A stretch of DNA of 64,000 nucleotides from an uncultured Prevotellaceae bacterium (GCA_902769805.1 CACXQL010000020.1:1-64000); one strand, 5' to 3'. Shown: positions 14,901-24,025, counted from the stretch's first letter. Numbers and translations: made by a program. The notes: generated by a model from the letters alone, not told the origin.

Positions 14901-15848
14901 ATGAACAATCTGAAGGATATGGTGAAATCGAGAGGATGGCTTTATGGTATTGCTTCTGTACTTATGGTTGTCATTGTGGCAACTGTTGGGGGAAGTTTCT
15001 ATATGCTGGACTATGCATTGTTGCCAGAGGAGCATCGTACAGATACTGCTGTATGTTATAAGGAGTTGTTCGAGACTTATCCTGAGACGCGTCCCTGGGT
15101 GGACAGTCTGAGGAGGAAGGAGGCTCTAAGGGACACTTTTGTTATAATGGATACTGGGGAGCGACATCATGCACTCTATGTCAATAAAGGAAGTAGTAAG
15201 ACGGCGGTGATATTGCATGGATGGCGTGACTGTGGCATCAACTTCCTGTATCTGGCTCGTTTGTACGAACAGTTGTTGGGATATAATGTGGTGATACCAG
15301 ACTTTCATGCTCATGGACTAAGTGAGGGCGACAGAATACAGATGGGATGGCACGACAGATGGGATGTCCTGCAATGGCTTTCTCTCTTCCAAAGTGATAC
15401 GATGTTGGTTCATGGGGTATCGATGGGAGGTGCTACTGCGATGATGATATCGGCAGAACAGATGCCTGAAGGTGTCAAGGCTATCCGATTTGTTGTCGAT
15501 TGTGGTTATACGAGTGTATGGGACGAGTTTAAGGGGGAGTTGAACAATCAGTTTGGCCTGCCTGCCTTTCCGCTAATGTACACCACCAGTCTGTTGTGTA
15601 AAATGCTTTATGGCTGGAGTTTCCAAGAGGCCTCCGCCATTGAGCAGGTGAAACGCTGCCAGCAGCCGATGCTATTCATTCATGGCAATAGCGATACATT
15701 TGTTCCCATAGAGATGGCATATCGTCTTTATGAAGCGAAACCGTCAAAGAAGGAATTATGGGTAACGGAAGGTGCAACACATGCCATGTCTTATCTGAAA
15801 TACAAGGAGGAATATCTTGATAGACTCAAGCGCTTTCTTAATGAATAA
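14901..15848 (+). CDS. Alpha/beta hydrolase, membrane-anchored
   Basis: About 315 residues from ATG 14901 (a GTG at 14898 is the alternative). One N-terminal membrane helix (YGIASVLMVVIVATVGGSFY) anchors a periplasmic hydrolase domain. Motifs: LHGWRDCGIN (oxyanion region), HAHGLSEGD, nucleophile elbow HGVSMGGAT, acidic residue in FIHGNSDTFVP and catalytic His in EGATHAMSY. This is the family annotated as alpha/beta hydrolases of the BAAT/DUF type in Bacteroidetes; substrate unknown. It lies 44 bp after the HAD gene without a visible promoter, so the two may be co-transcribed. Confidence 0.8.
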   Translation: MNNLKDMVKSRGWLYGIASVLMVVIVATVGGSFYMLDYALLPEEHRTDTAVCYKELFETYPETRPWVDSLRRKEALRDTFVIMDTGERHHALYVNKGSSKTAVILHGWRDCGINFLYLARLYEQLLGYNVVIPDFHAHGLSEGDRIQMGWHDRWDVLQWLSLFQSDTMLVHGVSMGGATAMMISAEQMPEGVKAIRFVVDCGYTSVWDEFKGELNNQFGLPAFPLMYTTSLLCKMLYGWSFQEASAIEQVKRCQQPMLFIHGNSDTFVPIEMAYRLYEAKPSKKELWVTEGATHAMSYLKYKEEYLDRLKRFLNE

Positions 15849-15884
15849 TATATAATAAAGATAACTCAATAAAAAATAAAAGAA

Positions 15885-16154
15885 ATGAAGACGAAACACA
15901 TCCAGTATGAGACGCACGGAACGTGCTCGAAGATGATTGACGTAACGGCTGATGAGAATGATGTCATCCAGCAAGTATTCTTCTTAGGTGGCTGTCATGG
16001 CAACCTGCAGGGCATCAGTCAATTGGTGAAAGGCAAGAAGATAGACGAAGTGATTCATTTGCTAAGTGGTATCCATTGTGGTACGAAAGGAACGTCATGT
16101 CCCGACCAGCTTTCGAAGGCGCTGGGGGAGTTGAAGAAAAGTCCTTTGGAATAG
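15885..16154 (+). CDS. TIGR03905-family TSCPD-domain protein
   Basis: An 89-residue protein with the family's defining TSCPDQL motif near residue 71 and further cysteines in HGTCSKM, GGCHGN and GIHCGTKGTSC. Similar domains occur at the C-terminus of some ribonucleotide reductases (NrdJ) and as stand-alone proteins; the cysteines suggest zinc or redox function. The stand-alone protein's job is not established. It lies 36 bp after the hydrolase gene and 91 bp before ruvB, which has its own promoter. Confidence 0.85.
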   Translation: MKTKHIQYETHGTCSKMIDVTADENDVIQQVFFLGGCHGNLQGISQLVKGKKIDEVIHLLSGIHCGTKGTSCPDQLSKALGELKKSPLE

Positions 16155-16183
16155 AATCGTACCTTTAGATAATAGGCTTTTCG

Positions 16184-16231
16184 GAAAAACCCAAATATAT
16201 TTGGTTTTTCTCTCGATTTACTTTATCTTTG
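16184..16231 (+). promoter_or_regulatory. Palindromic promoter of ruvB
   Basis: A near-perfect 27-bp palindrome (16184-16210, arms GAAAAACC/CAAAT and ATTTG/GTTTTTC) ends in TTTG (16200-16203), which is the -33 box: 20 bp later comes TATCTTTG (16224-16231). The same layout recurs before the DEAD-box helicase and BtuD-like genes. Confidence 0.75.
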
Positions 16232-16245
16232 CAGGCAAAAAGTAA

Positions 16246-17283
16246 ATGATAGACGAAGATTTTGACATCCGACAAGAGCAACTCTCCAGTTCTGAGAAAG
16301 ACTTTGAGAATGCGCTCCGCCCATTGTCGTTCAGTGATTTCAGCGGACAACAACAGGTGGTGGAGAACCTGCAAGTATTCGTGGAGGCTGCCAAGTTCCG
16401 TGGAGAACCCCTCGACCATACGTTGTTACATGGTCCTCCAGGACTGGGTAAGACGACGCTCTCGAACATCATCGCCAATGAGTTGGGCGTAGGCTTTAAG
16501 ATTACCAGTGGTCCTGTTCTTGACAAGCCGGGTGACCTTGCGGGCATCCTGACTTCGTTAGAGAAGAACGATGTGTTGTTTATCGACGAGATACACCGTC
16601 TTTCGCCCGTCGTGGAGGAATATCTTTATTCTGCTATGGAAGACTATCGTATCGATATCATGATAGACAAGGGACCTTCTGCCCGTTCCATACAGATAGA
16701 CCTTAACCCGTTTACGTTGGTGGGTGCCACCACACGTAGCGGACTCCTGACAGCTCCGTTGCGTGCCCGTTTCGGTATCAATATGCACTTACAGTATTAT
16801 GAGCCGGAAACGTTGCAGAAAATCATTGAGCGTTCTGCAGGTATCTTACGTGTACCTATCACCGAGGATGCTGCTGCTGAGATTTCGCGCCGCTCTCGTG
16901 GTACGCCTCGTATCGCCAATGCTTTGTTGCGTCGTGTCCGTGACTTCGCGCAGGTAAAGGGTAGTGGGCGTATTGATACGGAGATCACGAAGATTGCCCT
17001 GACGGCATTGAATATCGATAAGTTCGGACTGGACGAGATAGACAACCGTATCCTGTTGACTATCATCGATAAGTTCCGGGGTGGTCCTGTGGGTATCACG
17101 ACCATTGCAACGGCTATCGGAGAAGATGCAGGCACGGTAGAGGAGGTTTATGAGCCTTTCCTGATCATGGAGGGCTTCATCAAGCGAACGCCTCGCGGAC
17201 GTATGGTAACGGAACTTGCCTATCGCCATTTCGGTCGTAATCCCTATACGGGGAATATTATGCAACCAAACCTGTTTGAATAA
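16246..17283 (+). CDS. ruvB: Holliday junction branch-migration helicase RuvB
   Basis: A 345-residue protein of normal length. It shows the RuvB AAA+ core: Walker [10 protein letters not shown], Walker [11 protein letters not shown], sensor [19 protein letters not shown] and the C-terminal winged-helix segment ([34 protein letters not shown]). With RuvA and RuvC it migrates and resolves Holliday junctions. ATG 16246 lies 14 bp after the -7 box of the palindromic promoter. coaD follows 49 bp later across a run of GGTAAAA-like words and may share its transcript. Confidence 0.97.
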   Translation: MIDEDFDIRQEQLSSSEKDFENALRPLSFSDFSGQQQVVENLQVFVEAAKFRGEPLDHTLLHGPPGLGKTTLSNIIANELGVGFKITSGPVLDKPGDLAGILTSLEKNDVLFIDEIHRLSPVVEEYLYSAMEDYRIDIMIDKGPSARSIQIDLNPFTLVGATTRSGLLTAPLRARFGINMHLQYYEPETLQKIIERSAGILRVPITEDAAAEISRRSRGTPRIANALLRRVRDFAQVKGSGRIDTEITKIALTALNIDKFGLDEIDNRILLTIIDKFRGGPVGITTIATAIGEDAGTVEEVYEPFLIMEGFIKRTPRGRMVTELAYRHFGRNPYTGNIMQPNLFE

Positions 17284-17330
17284 AGGTAAAAGGTGAAAAG
17301 GTGAAAAAGGTAAAAAAGTAAAAAGGTAAA
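17284..17330 (+). repeat. AGGTAAA-type word repeat between ruvB and coaD
   Basis: AAGGTAAAAGGTGAAAAGGT-style words repeat six to seven times up to three bases before the coaD ATG. The same words occur around 44.57-44.71 kb. Confidence 0.75.
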
Positions 17331-17332
17331 TC

Positions 17333-17785
17333 ATGAAGATAGGAGTATTTGTAGGAAGTTTCGACCCATTTACTGTTGGTCATGACTCTGTTGTGACCAG
17401 AGCCTTGGGTTTGTTCGACCGTCTCGTGATAGGTGTGGTAGGCGATCAAGTACATAAGCCCGATATGGCACCTGCCACAGAGCGTATGCAGGCGATACAG
17501 GAACTCTATACCAATGAGCCGCGTATTGAAGTGAAGCCCTACTATGGACTTGCCGTTGATTTTGCGAAGGCAGAGGGTGCCCGATATATTGTGAAGGGTG
17601 TGCGTTCTGTCAAGGACTTTGAATATGAGCGTGAACAGGCAGACATCAACAGAGAGATCAGCGGTATCGAGACTGTCTTGTTGTTTGCCGAACCTCAGTA
17701 TTCCAGTATCAGTAGTTCCGTTGTCCGTGAGTTACAGCATTTCGGAAGGGATATCTCTGAGTTCCTGCCAAAGAAAAAAGGTTAA
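17333..17785 (+). CDS. coaD: Phosphopantetheine adenylyltransferase
   Basis: A 150-residue protein of standard CoaD length. The nucleotidyltransferase signature GSFDPFTVGHDSV (with the HxxH-type TVGH) opens the protein. IVKGVRSVKDFEYE, QADINREI and YSSISSSVVRE are the family's phosphopantetheine- and ATP-binding elements. It makes dephospho-CoA in the fourth step of coenzyme A synthesis. It lies between ruvB and an M28 gene (6-bp gap), likely one transcript. Confidence 0.97.
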   Translation: MKIGVFVGSFDPFTVGHDSVVTRALGLFDRLVIGVVGDQVHKPDMAPATERMQAIQELYTNEPRIEVKPYYGLAVDFAKAEGARYIVKGVRSVKDFEYEREQADINREISGIETVLLFAEPQYSSISSSVVRELQHFGRDISEFLPKKKG

Positions 17786-17790
17786 TCATC

Positions 17791-18774
17791 ATGAAGAAAT
17801 ATCTCTTATTTATCAGTCTTATTAGCTTGATGGTTTGTTGTTCCACCAAGAAACCATCTGTGGAGGAAGAGGCTGTTGTCTCCATCCAGTTTAATGCAGA
17901 CTCCGCCTATGCTTTCTGTGCAGCCCAGTGTGATTTCGGACCTCGTGTGATGAATAGTGATGCCCATGAGAAATGTGGCGCATGGATCCAACAGAAGTTC
18001 CAACAGTACGGCTATCAGGTGGAGATGCAGAAAGCAGACCTGAAAGGCTATAATGGTACCATCCTTAAGAGTACGAATATTATTGCTAAAGCTCCCTCTC
18101 AGAAGGAGAGAGCAGGGGGTGCTATCTTTATCTGCGCTCACTGGGACAGTCGTCCTTGGGCTGATAATGACCCTGACTCTACCAACTGGCGTAAGCCTGT
18201 GATGGCAGCGAATGACGGTGCCAGTGGAGTGGCCGTGATGCTGGAGTTAGCACGACTCATCCAACAGCATGATTCCCTGAATATCGCTGTTGACTTCATC
18301 TGTTTCGATGCGGAAGACTGGGGCATCCCTCAATGGGACCAGACAGGTGATGGTACTGACTCCTGGGCCTTAGGCTCTCAGTATTGGGCAAAGAGCTTCA
18401 CCTCTAACCCCTCTCCATATCAATATGCCATCCTCCTTGACATGGTAGGCGGACAGGGCGCGAAGTTCTATCAGGAGTCCTATTCTTTACAGAAAGCGAG
18501 TGCTATCGTGGAGAAGGTATGGCGTGCCGCTAATGCTGCCGGCTATGGCAGTTTCTTCCCGATGAAGGAGGGTGGCGGTGTGACGGACGACCATATCCCT
18601 GTGAATGACGTGGCGAATATCCCTTGTATCGATATCATCAATTGCTACCCCGATTGTCCCCAGGGTTCTTTTGGCCCTACGTGGCATACCATCTATGACG
18701 ATATGCAGCATATCGACAAGAACACCCTCCAAGCCGTCGGACAGACCTTGGTACAGTTGATCTATAACGAATAA
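17791..18774 (+). CDS. Glutaminyl-cyclase-like M28 zinc enzyme, lipoprotein
   Basis: A 327-residue lipoprotein (lipobox LMVCCS at residues 13-18). The M28-type zinc centre is visible: CAHWDSRPWAD, ANDGASGVAVMLELAR, FDAEDWG and a C-terminal WHTIYDD histidine. The order and the extra Trp-rich loops match bacterial type II glutaminyl cyclases such as the Porphyromonas enzyme, which cyclise N-terminal Gln on exported proteins. A REP-like palindrome is embedded in the coding sequence at 18091-18123 and adds APSQKERAGG between the second strand and the AHWDSRP motif. The reading frame is intact and convergent with the LOG gene. Confidence 0.85.
   Translation: MKKYLLFISLISLMVCCSTKKPSVEEEAVVSIQFNADSAYAFCAAQCDFGPRVMNSDAHEKCGAWIQQKFQQYGYQVEMQKADLKGYNGTILKSTNIIAKAPSQKERAGGAIFICAHWDSRPWADNDPDSTNWRKPVMAANDGASGVAVMLELARLIQQHDSLNIAVDFICFDAEDWGIPQWDQTGDGTDSWALGSQYWAKSFTSNPSPYQYAILLDMVGGQGAKFYQESYSLQKASAIVEKVWRAANAAGYGSFFPMKEGGGVTDDHIPVNDVANIPCIDIINCYPDCPQGSFGPTWHTIYDDMQHIDKNTLQAVGQTLVQLIYNE
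18091..18123 (+). repeat. Solo REP-like palindrome inside the M28 gene
   Basis: GCTCCCTCTCAGAAGGAGAG followed by AGCAGGGGGTGCT. This is close to the right inverted repeat of the DUF559 element at 56304-56338 and, like it, is translated as PSxKERAGG in frame. Confidence 0.75.
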
Positions 18775-18779
18775 ATAGA

Positions 18780-19310
18780 TTACTTCAGCAACTCTTGAAG
18801 TTCTTCAAAGGAATTGGCAACCTCTATGTGGGTTCGCCAATTTTTTCTGGTGAATCCCTTGGCTTGCAGGTCGTCCAAGAGAGCGATAAGCGAATCCCAG
18901 AAACCTTTCATATTATAAAGGATGACTTTCTTGTCGTGATAACCGATGGTGGCAGAGGCTGTAATGGTGAAAACCTCGTCAAGGGTTCCAATGCCACCTG
19001 GTAGGGCAATAAAGACATCTGCCTTGTCTTCCATCAGTTGTTTACGGTCATAGAGGTTGTCACAGGGTATCTCTACATCTACGTAATCACTGATACGCCC
19101 AGACTTCTCTACAATCCTCGGAATGACACCGATGGCTTGTCCGCCTGCCTCATGTACTGCCTTCCCCAGACACTCCATCAGTCCCTGATTCACGCCTCCA
19201 TATACGATGGAATGGCCGTTTTTTGCAGCCCACAGTCCCAACTCTTCTGTCATCGAGAAGAAGTCTGGGTCTATTTGTTGATTGGCGGAACAAAAGATAC
19301 AAATCTTCAT
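18780..19310 (-). CDS. LOG-family (TIGR00730) Rossmann-fold nucleotide hydrolase
   Basis: About 176 residues from ATG 19308-19310 (MKICIFCSANQQIDPDFF); this start sits seven bases after the nrdG stop, and a longer frame from 19361 would overlap nrdG. Family motifs are YGGVNQGLM and ALPGGIGTLDE (PGGxGTxxE). LOG proteins cleave nucleoside 5'-monophosphates to base and ribose phosphate; bacterial members are often general nucleotide phosphoribohydrolases. It is the last gene of the nrdD-nrdG transcript, a position consistent with nucleotide metabolism. Confidence 0.85.
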   Translation of the reverse strand: MKICIFCSANQQIDPDFFSMTEELGLWAAKNGHSIVYGGVNQGLMECLGKAVHEAGGQAIGVIPRIVEKSGRISDYVDVEIPCDNLYDRKQLMEDKADVFIALPGGIGTLDEVFTITASATIGYHDKKVILYNMKGFWDSLIALLDDLQAKGFTRKNWRTHIEVANSFEELQELLK

Positions 19311-19317
19311 AGCAATA

Positions 19318-19785
19318 TTATTTCTTCCAGAAACGGGAAGTGATATCCTCAAACTCTCCATTCTCCATCAGGCGATAGAGTCGTTGGTTGGTAGTCTTCT
19401 CTTTCAAGGGACCGAGATGCTTGATATATGGACCAATCTTGATGTAATTGAAGTCTGTCTTACAGATGGCAGAAGTGATACGGATACGTCCACTATACCA
19501 TGCTACCTTAAACCCTGGATAGGCCTCGTGAATATATAATGCCAACTGGTTGACACCTTTAGGGTCGGCATCACCGCCCATAAAGGCAATACAAGTGATA
19601 TCCTTGCCGTATTTCTTTACAAAGTCATCAATGGCATTTGTGTCCAAGGGGAGTCCGATATCCTCCCAGAGATAATGACTATGACAACCTGGACAGTGAC
19701 ACGGGCAATTAGAGATATTAATTGCCAGTGTCACTTCATCGGGAATCTCTTGGAATACGATGCCAGTGTTGACGTATTTAAGCAT
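19318..19785 (-). CDS. nrdG: Anaerobic ribonucleotide reductase activating protein
   Basis: A 155-residue radical-SAM protein of typical NrdG size. CPCHCPGC (near residue 27) supplies the CxxxCxxC ligands of the 4Fe-4S cluster; FMGGDADP and VAWYSGR follow. It generates the glycyl radical on NrdD using S-adenosylmethionine. It lies 10 bp after nrdD on the same strand. Confidence 0.95.
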   Translation of the reverse strand: MLKYVNTGIVFQEIPDEVTLAINISNCPCHCPGCHSHYLWEDIGLPLDTNAIDDFVKKYGKDITCIAFMGGDADPKGVNQLALYIHEAYPGFKVAWYSGRIRITSAICKTDFNYIKIGPYIKHLGPLKEKTTNQRLYRLMENGEFEDITSRFWKK

Positions 19786-19795
19786 AAAGGTTTAA

Positions 19796-21901
19796 TTATG
19801 CTTCGCTCTTAGCGTGTGCATAAAAGCGGCGTGCTGCCTCTTCCTGACGTGGTTGTGAGAAGTTGCTGACGCGCTTCAGATAGCCGATGATACGAGTCAT
19901 ATAGTCCACGTTCTTAGAGTGACAGTGAGGACATTCTTTCAGGTAACGCTTGTCGATATGTCCGCAGTCATTACATACCGTGTTGGGGATATTGAACGTG
20001 AAGTAGTTACAACCCTCCTGAGCAGCCACCTTCAACAGATGTGCATACTGTTGCTTGCTCAGATGCTCCTCTAAGTTCATATGAAGGGCAGAACCGCCAG
20101 TAAGGTGCTCGATATATGGTGCACCATGTAACTTGAACTTGTCAATGATAGTCAGAGAGTCGTCCTCTACGACATAGAAGTAGCTGTTGTAGCAGTCGCG
20201 TGGTACGAAATAGCCGTCCTCACGGTCCCACTTGGCATGCTTTACACCCACATTCTCTGCAGGAATCATCTCGCAGTTGAACATCACATCCTTCGTACGA
20301 TACTGTTTGTTGTATTTCTCAATCAGTCCGAGGATGCCTTGTACGAAGTGCAGGTAATCATCATTAGGAGTAATCTTCAATCCCATGAACTCAGCAGCCT
20401 CTACGAGTCCGTTGATACCAATGGTAAGATACTGACGTCCGATATTGATATAGCCGGAATCGAAGAGTGGCAGCATACCATGCTCCTGTAACTCCTTCAA
20501 ATTCTCATTATAGGCAGTCTGAACTTTATGGCAGAGGTCGATGATAGAGCCTAAGTACTCCAGATAATCCATCTTGTGATTGACGGCATATTGTACGCAA
20601 CGGTTCAGGTTGATGGTGAGCACACTCTTCGAACCTGTTGACACACCGCCAGCACCTAAGGTATAACTGAAGCCATTGTCTGTAATCTCATTACGCAGAC
20701 GACAGCAAGAGCTTAACGAGTCTGCATTATTACTCATATATGTGAAGAACGAGTGTCCTTCTGCATACATCTCTGCCGTAAAATCACCCCATTCCTTATC
20801 CTTGCATTCACCATTCTCGTCAACGAGGAGTGCCATCGTCTCTACAGGGAAGGTCAGCAAAGTCTTGGTACGCTCGTGGTTGAACCACTTCATGAAACGC
20901 TTCTGCAACCAAGAAAGTCCGTCCCAATCGGGTTTTGAACCATCGGGGAAGTAGAACTCTCCGAAGATACTCTCGAAATAGTATCTGTCATAGTAGGCGA
21001 CATTCCAGAACACAGCCTGATAGTTACGGGCACCTGTCGGCTGATTAAGAGAATAAACAATCTGCTCAAAATAGTCGGTGATAATCTTATCGATGGTACG
21101 CTTCTTCAGTGAGAGGTCTGCCTGCTCATCGGCACGCTGCCAATAATCCTTGCCATACTCCTTACCAATGAAGTAGTTCATATACATCAGGAACTCAGGA
21201 GTAGCACAGGCACCGCTCAACATACTGGATACCATGAACACCATATTGACGAAACCACCGCAGAAACTCTTGAGGTTGGTGGGAGCCGTCGAATTGCCAC
21301 CAATGGAGATAGTACCGCCAATCAACCAGGGATACATGGTGATAGAGGCGCAATAGTTGGCAAGACTCGTCTCATCGTTCTTATATATAAAATGGTGTGT
21401 GAGTTTATCAATATACTCATCAGCGAGTTGCTTACCATACATCTTCTTGATGCGATCGGTCAAGAGACGACGGTTCAGACGAATGAAGTTCGATTTAGGC
21501 AACTCACCAATCAAAGTCGCAATGTTCTTGTGCTCCACATTTGCATTTGCGTCATACTTTGAACCAGTGGCAGCATTCACGGAATCACAATATTCGGACA
21601 GGAATTGTAACTTGGCAAGTGTCTCACGATCCTCTGTGTGAGCCTGACGATAAAGCATGAAAGACTTGGCGACTTTGTAGTAGCCTTCACTCATCAAAGC
21701 CTCTTCTACTTGGTTCTGGATATCCTCTACGGTAATGTCGTTATGGATCTCTAAACGACTGAGAATCTTAGAGATAGCGCCAAGGTCGGTAGGTTGATCA
21801 ACACTCTCGAATGCTTTCAGAATAGCATTCATGATTTTGTCTAATGAGAACTGGTCTTTCGAACCGTCTCGTTTTGTGATGGTAAAATTTTGAATCTCCA
21901 T
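19796..21901 (-). CDS. nrdD: Anaerobic ribonucleoside-triphosphate reductase
   Basis: A 701-residue class III reductase. The N-terminal ATP-cone (FTITKRDGSKDQFSLDKIMN) senses ATP/dATP. The catalytic region includes LSSCCRLRNEI. Near the C-terminus, zinc ligands CNDCG and CPHC are followed by TRIIGYLKRVSNFS, which carries the glycyl-radical glycine. It makes deoxyribonucleotides in the absence of oxygen and depends on NrdG downstream. The leader (21902-22021) holds a duplicated palindrome that may be regulatory. Confidence 0.97.
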   Translation of the reverse strand: MEIQNFTITKRDGSKDQFSLDKIMNAILKAFESVDQPTDLGAISKILSRLEIHNDITVEDIQNQVEEALMSEGYYKVAKSFMLYRQAHTEDRETLAKLQFLSEYCDSVNAATGSKYDANANVEHKNIATLIGELPKSNFIRLNRRLLTDRIKKMYGKQLADEYIDKLTHHFIYKNDETSLANYCASITMYPWLIGGTISIGGNSTAPTNLKSFCGGFVNMVFMVSSMLSGACATPEFLMYMNYFIGKEYGKDYWQRADEQADLSLKKRTIDKIITDYFEQIVYSLNQPTGARNYQAVFWNVAYYDRYYFESIFGEFYFPDGSKPDWDGLSWLQKRFMKWFNHERTKTLLTFPVETMALLVDENGECKDKEWGDFTAEMYAEGHSFFTYMSNNADSLSSCCRLRNEITDNGFSYTLGAGGVSTGSKSVLTINLNRCVQYAVNHKMDYLEYLGSIIDLCHKVQTAYNENLKELQEHGMLPLFDSGYINIGRQYLTIGINGLVEAAEFMGLKITPNDDYLHFVQGILGLIEKYNKQYRTKDVMFNCEMIPAENVGVKHAKWDREDGYFVPRDCYNSYFYVVEDDSLTIIDKFKLHGAPYIEHLTGGSALHMNLEEHLSKQQYAHLLKVAAQEGCNYFTFNIPNTVCNDCGHIDKRYLKECPHCHSKNVDYMTRIIGYLKRVSNFSQPRQEEAARRFYAHAKSEA

Positions 21902-21940
21902 TGTTCTATAAAATTATCAAGTTTTTAATTATTCTTTCTT

Positions 21941-22009
21941 ACGGAAAGTTTTCCGTTTTGGGAAACTTTTTTGATTTTTGATTTCGAAAAGTTTTCCGTT
22001 TTGGAAAAC
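21941..22009 (-). promoter_or_regulatory. Duplicated GTTTTCC/GGAAAAC palindrome in the nrdD leader
   Basis: Two copies of GTTTTCC-GTTTT-GG(G/A)AAAC lie at 21948-21966 and 21991-22009, 43 bp apart, between the -7 box and the nrdD start. They could be a DNA operator or paired RNA hairpins. They do not match the NrdR box consensus. The gene-free stretch 21902-22224 holds this element plus two promoters on the other strand. Confidence 0.55.
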
Positions 22010-22021
22010 CGGAATCGGTTG

Positions 22022-22029
22022 CAAAGATA
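22022..22029 (-). promoter_or_regulatory. -7 box of the nrdDG-LOG operon
   Basis: TATCTTTG on the reverse strand; no TTTG at 19-21 bp, so activation may need a factor. The predicted leader is about 115 nt. Confidence 0.55.
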
Positions 22030-22088
22030 CAAAATTTCCAGAATATCATCCATATATAAGTTTAAAAAAATATTAAAATAAATATATA

Positions 22089-22199
22089 TTTGGTGTTTCA
22101 CTCATTTTGCACTACCTTTGAGTCTGAGTCTCGAAAGTAGGCTGCATTTCGGAAATACTCAAATTAATTTGGTATTTCACTCAATTTGCACTACCTTTG
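22089..22199 (+). promoter_or_regulatory. Tandem duplicated palindromic promoters of the DEAD-box gene
   Basis: Promoter 1: TTTG 22089-22092, 20 bp, TACCTTTG 22113-22120. Promoter 2: TTTG 22168-22171, 20 bp, TACCTTTG 22192-22199. They are 79 bp apart and share TTTCACTCAWTTTGCACTAC. Promoter 2 has a palindrome (GAAATAC-T-CAAAT / ATTTG-GTATTTC, 22152-22178) whose right arm contains the -33 TTTG; the left arm of copy 1 has decayed. Confidence 0.75.
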
Positions 22200-22224
22200 T
22201 ACCCGAATTAGTAATTAAATAGGT

Positions 22225-24014
22225 TTGAAGACATTTGAAGAGTTAGGCGTATGCGAAGAGATTCGCCGCGCCATTGAAGAATTGGGTTTTGTACAGCCCA
22301 TGCCTGTACAGGAGGAAGTTATCCCTTATTTGCTTGGTAATCAGAACGATGTCATTGCCCTTGCCCAAACGGGAACGGGTAAGACAGCAGCATTTGGTAT
22401 ACCTGTATTACAACGTATCGATACGTCGCGTAAGGAGACACAGGCTCTTATTTTGAGTCCTACCCGTGAACTTTGTTTGCAGATTACAGACGATCTGCGT
22501 GATTTCTCGAAATACATGGACGGCATCCATATCGAGGCCGTCTATGGAGGTGCATCTATTGAACAGCAGATTCGCTCGTTACGTAAGGGTGTACAGATTA
22601 TCGTGGCGACACCAGGTAGATTGATAGACTTGATGAAGCGTGGTGTTGCCAATTTGGACGATGTATATAATGTAGTGCTCGATGAGGCTGACGAGATGCT
22701 GAACATGGGTTTCTCGGAGAGTATCGATGCTATCTTGGAGGGTGTACCTACAGAACGTAATACTTTATTGTTCTCTGCGACGATGAGTCGTGAGATAGAA
22801 CGTATCGCCAAAGGCTACTTACACGATTACAAAGAGATTGTTGTGGGAAGTCGTAATGAGGGTGCTGAGCATGTGAACCATATCTATTATATGGTGAACG
22901 CCAAGGACAAAGACTATTATCCTCGCATCTTCGCTATCATTTTCTGTCGTACGAAGATAGAGACACAGGAGGTTGCCGACAAACTGATTCGTGACGGATA
23001 TAATGCAGAAAGCCTGCACGGAGACTTGTCCCAACAGCAACGTGACCTCACGATGCAGAAGTTCCGTCAGCATACCGTTCAACTCTTAGTCGCTACCGAT
23101 GTGGCAGCGCGTGGTTTGGATGTAGATGACCTTACTCATGTCATCAACTACGGACTCCCTGACGATATAGAGAACTATACCCATCGAAGCGGACGTACTG
23201 GTCGTGCTGGTAAGAAAGGAACGTCATTGAGTATCGTACACTCTCGTGAGAAGCATAAGATCCGTAATATCGAGAAAGAGATTGGCAAGGCTTTCGAGGA
23301 AGGAAAGATTCCTTCTGCCGAGAGGCAGATGTTGATGAAGAGCAGATTGCCCCGTTCATGCAGGATATCGACCGTTATTTCGAGTATGTCGACAAAGAAG
23401 ACCTCATCAAGAAGATTGTCTCTATGGAGTTTGGTAGGTTCCTGGCTTATTATGCTGATGCCCCAGAGATTTTGCCAGTCCAGTCTGGCAAAGAGAAGAG
23501 ACAACAGCAACAGCGTGAGAAAGGTAGCAAGGGCAAGAAGGGTGGAGAGCCTCGTAAGGCAGAGGCAGGTTATCGCCGTCTCTTTATCAACCTTGGAAAG
23601 AAAGACGGTTTCTATCCAGGTGAACTGATGCAGTTCTTGAATAAGAATGTTCGTGGTCATGTGGAAGTGGGACATATTGACCTGCTGACCACCCAGTCAT
23701 ATTTTGATGTTCCTGAGGAAGAAGCCTCACGTGTAATGAAATATATCAACGGACAGCATTATAAAGGTCGTGAGGTCCGTTGTAATGATGCGGATGAAGG
23801 GAATGATAATAAATCTAGACCATCTAGAAAACCGAGTTCTTCTAGAGATTCTAGATCATCGAGAGAACCGAGAGCCCCCAAAGAACACAAGAAAACCTTT
23901 AAGAAAGAGGAATGGTTGCAGTTTCTGAATCCTAATTCCATGAAACTTAAAGGTAAGGTTCCTGACTTCAGTGAAGAAGGCTGGGCAGTCAGGAAACCCA
24001 GAAAGAAGAAATAA
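22225..24014 (+). pseudogene. DEAD-box RNA helicase (DeaD/CshA type) with frameshift and small deletion
   Basis: The frame from TTG 22225 encodes a DEAD-box helicase: AQTGTGKT, PTRELCLQ, GGASIEQQ, ATPGRL, VLDEADEML, SATMS, then ATDVAARGLDV and HRSGRTGRAG. At about 23319-23327 the frame must slip by one base (GCC GAG AG, then GCA GAT GTT GAT GAA) to continue as ADVDEEQIAPFMQDIDRYFE and the C-terminal DbpA-type RNA-binding domain (YRRLFINLGKKDGFYPGELM) ending at 24014. A second lesion is likely: after NAKDK about eight residues normally seen (YLALKRIV-like) are missing before DYYPRIF. Two lesions favour real decay, but a consensus error cannot be excluded. The tail is basic and Ser/Arg-rich. 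Confidence 0.75.
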
Positions 24015-24025
24015 GAGAAGAAAGT

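Noticed and set aside
23310..23330. Programmed frameshift in the DEAD-box gene
   Set aside because: No slippery heptamer or downstream hairpin is evident, and a second lesion in the same gene points to decay or error.
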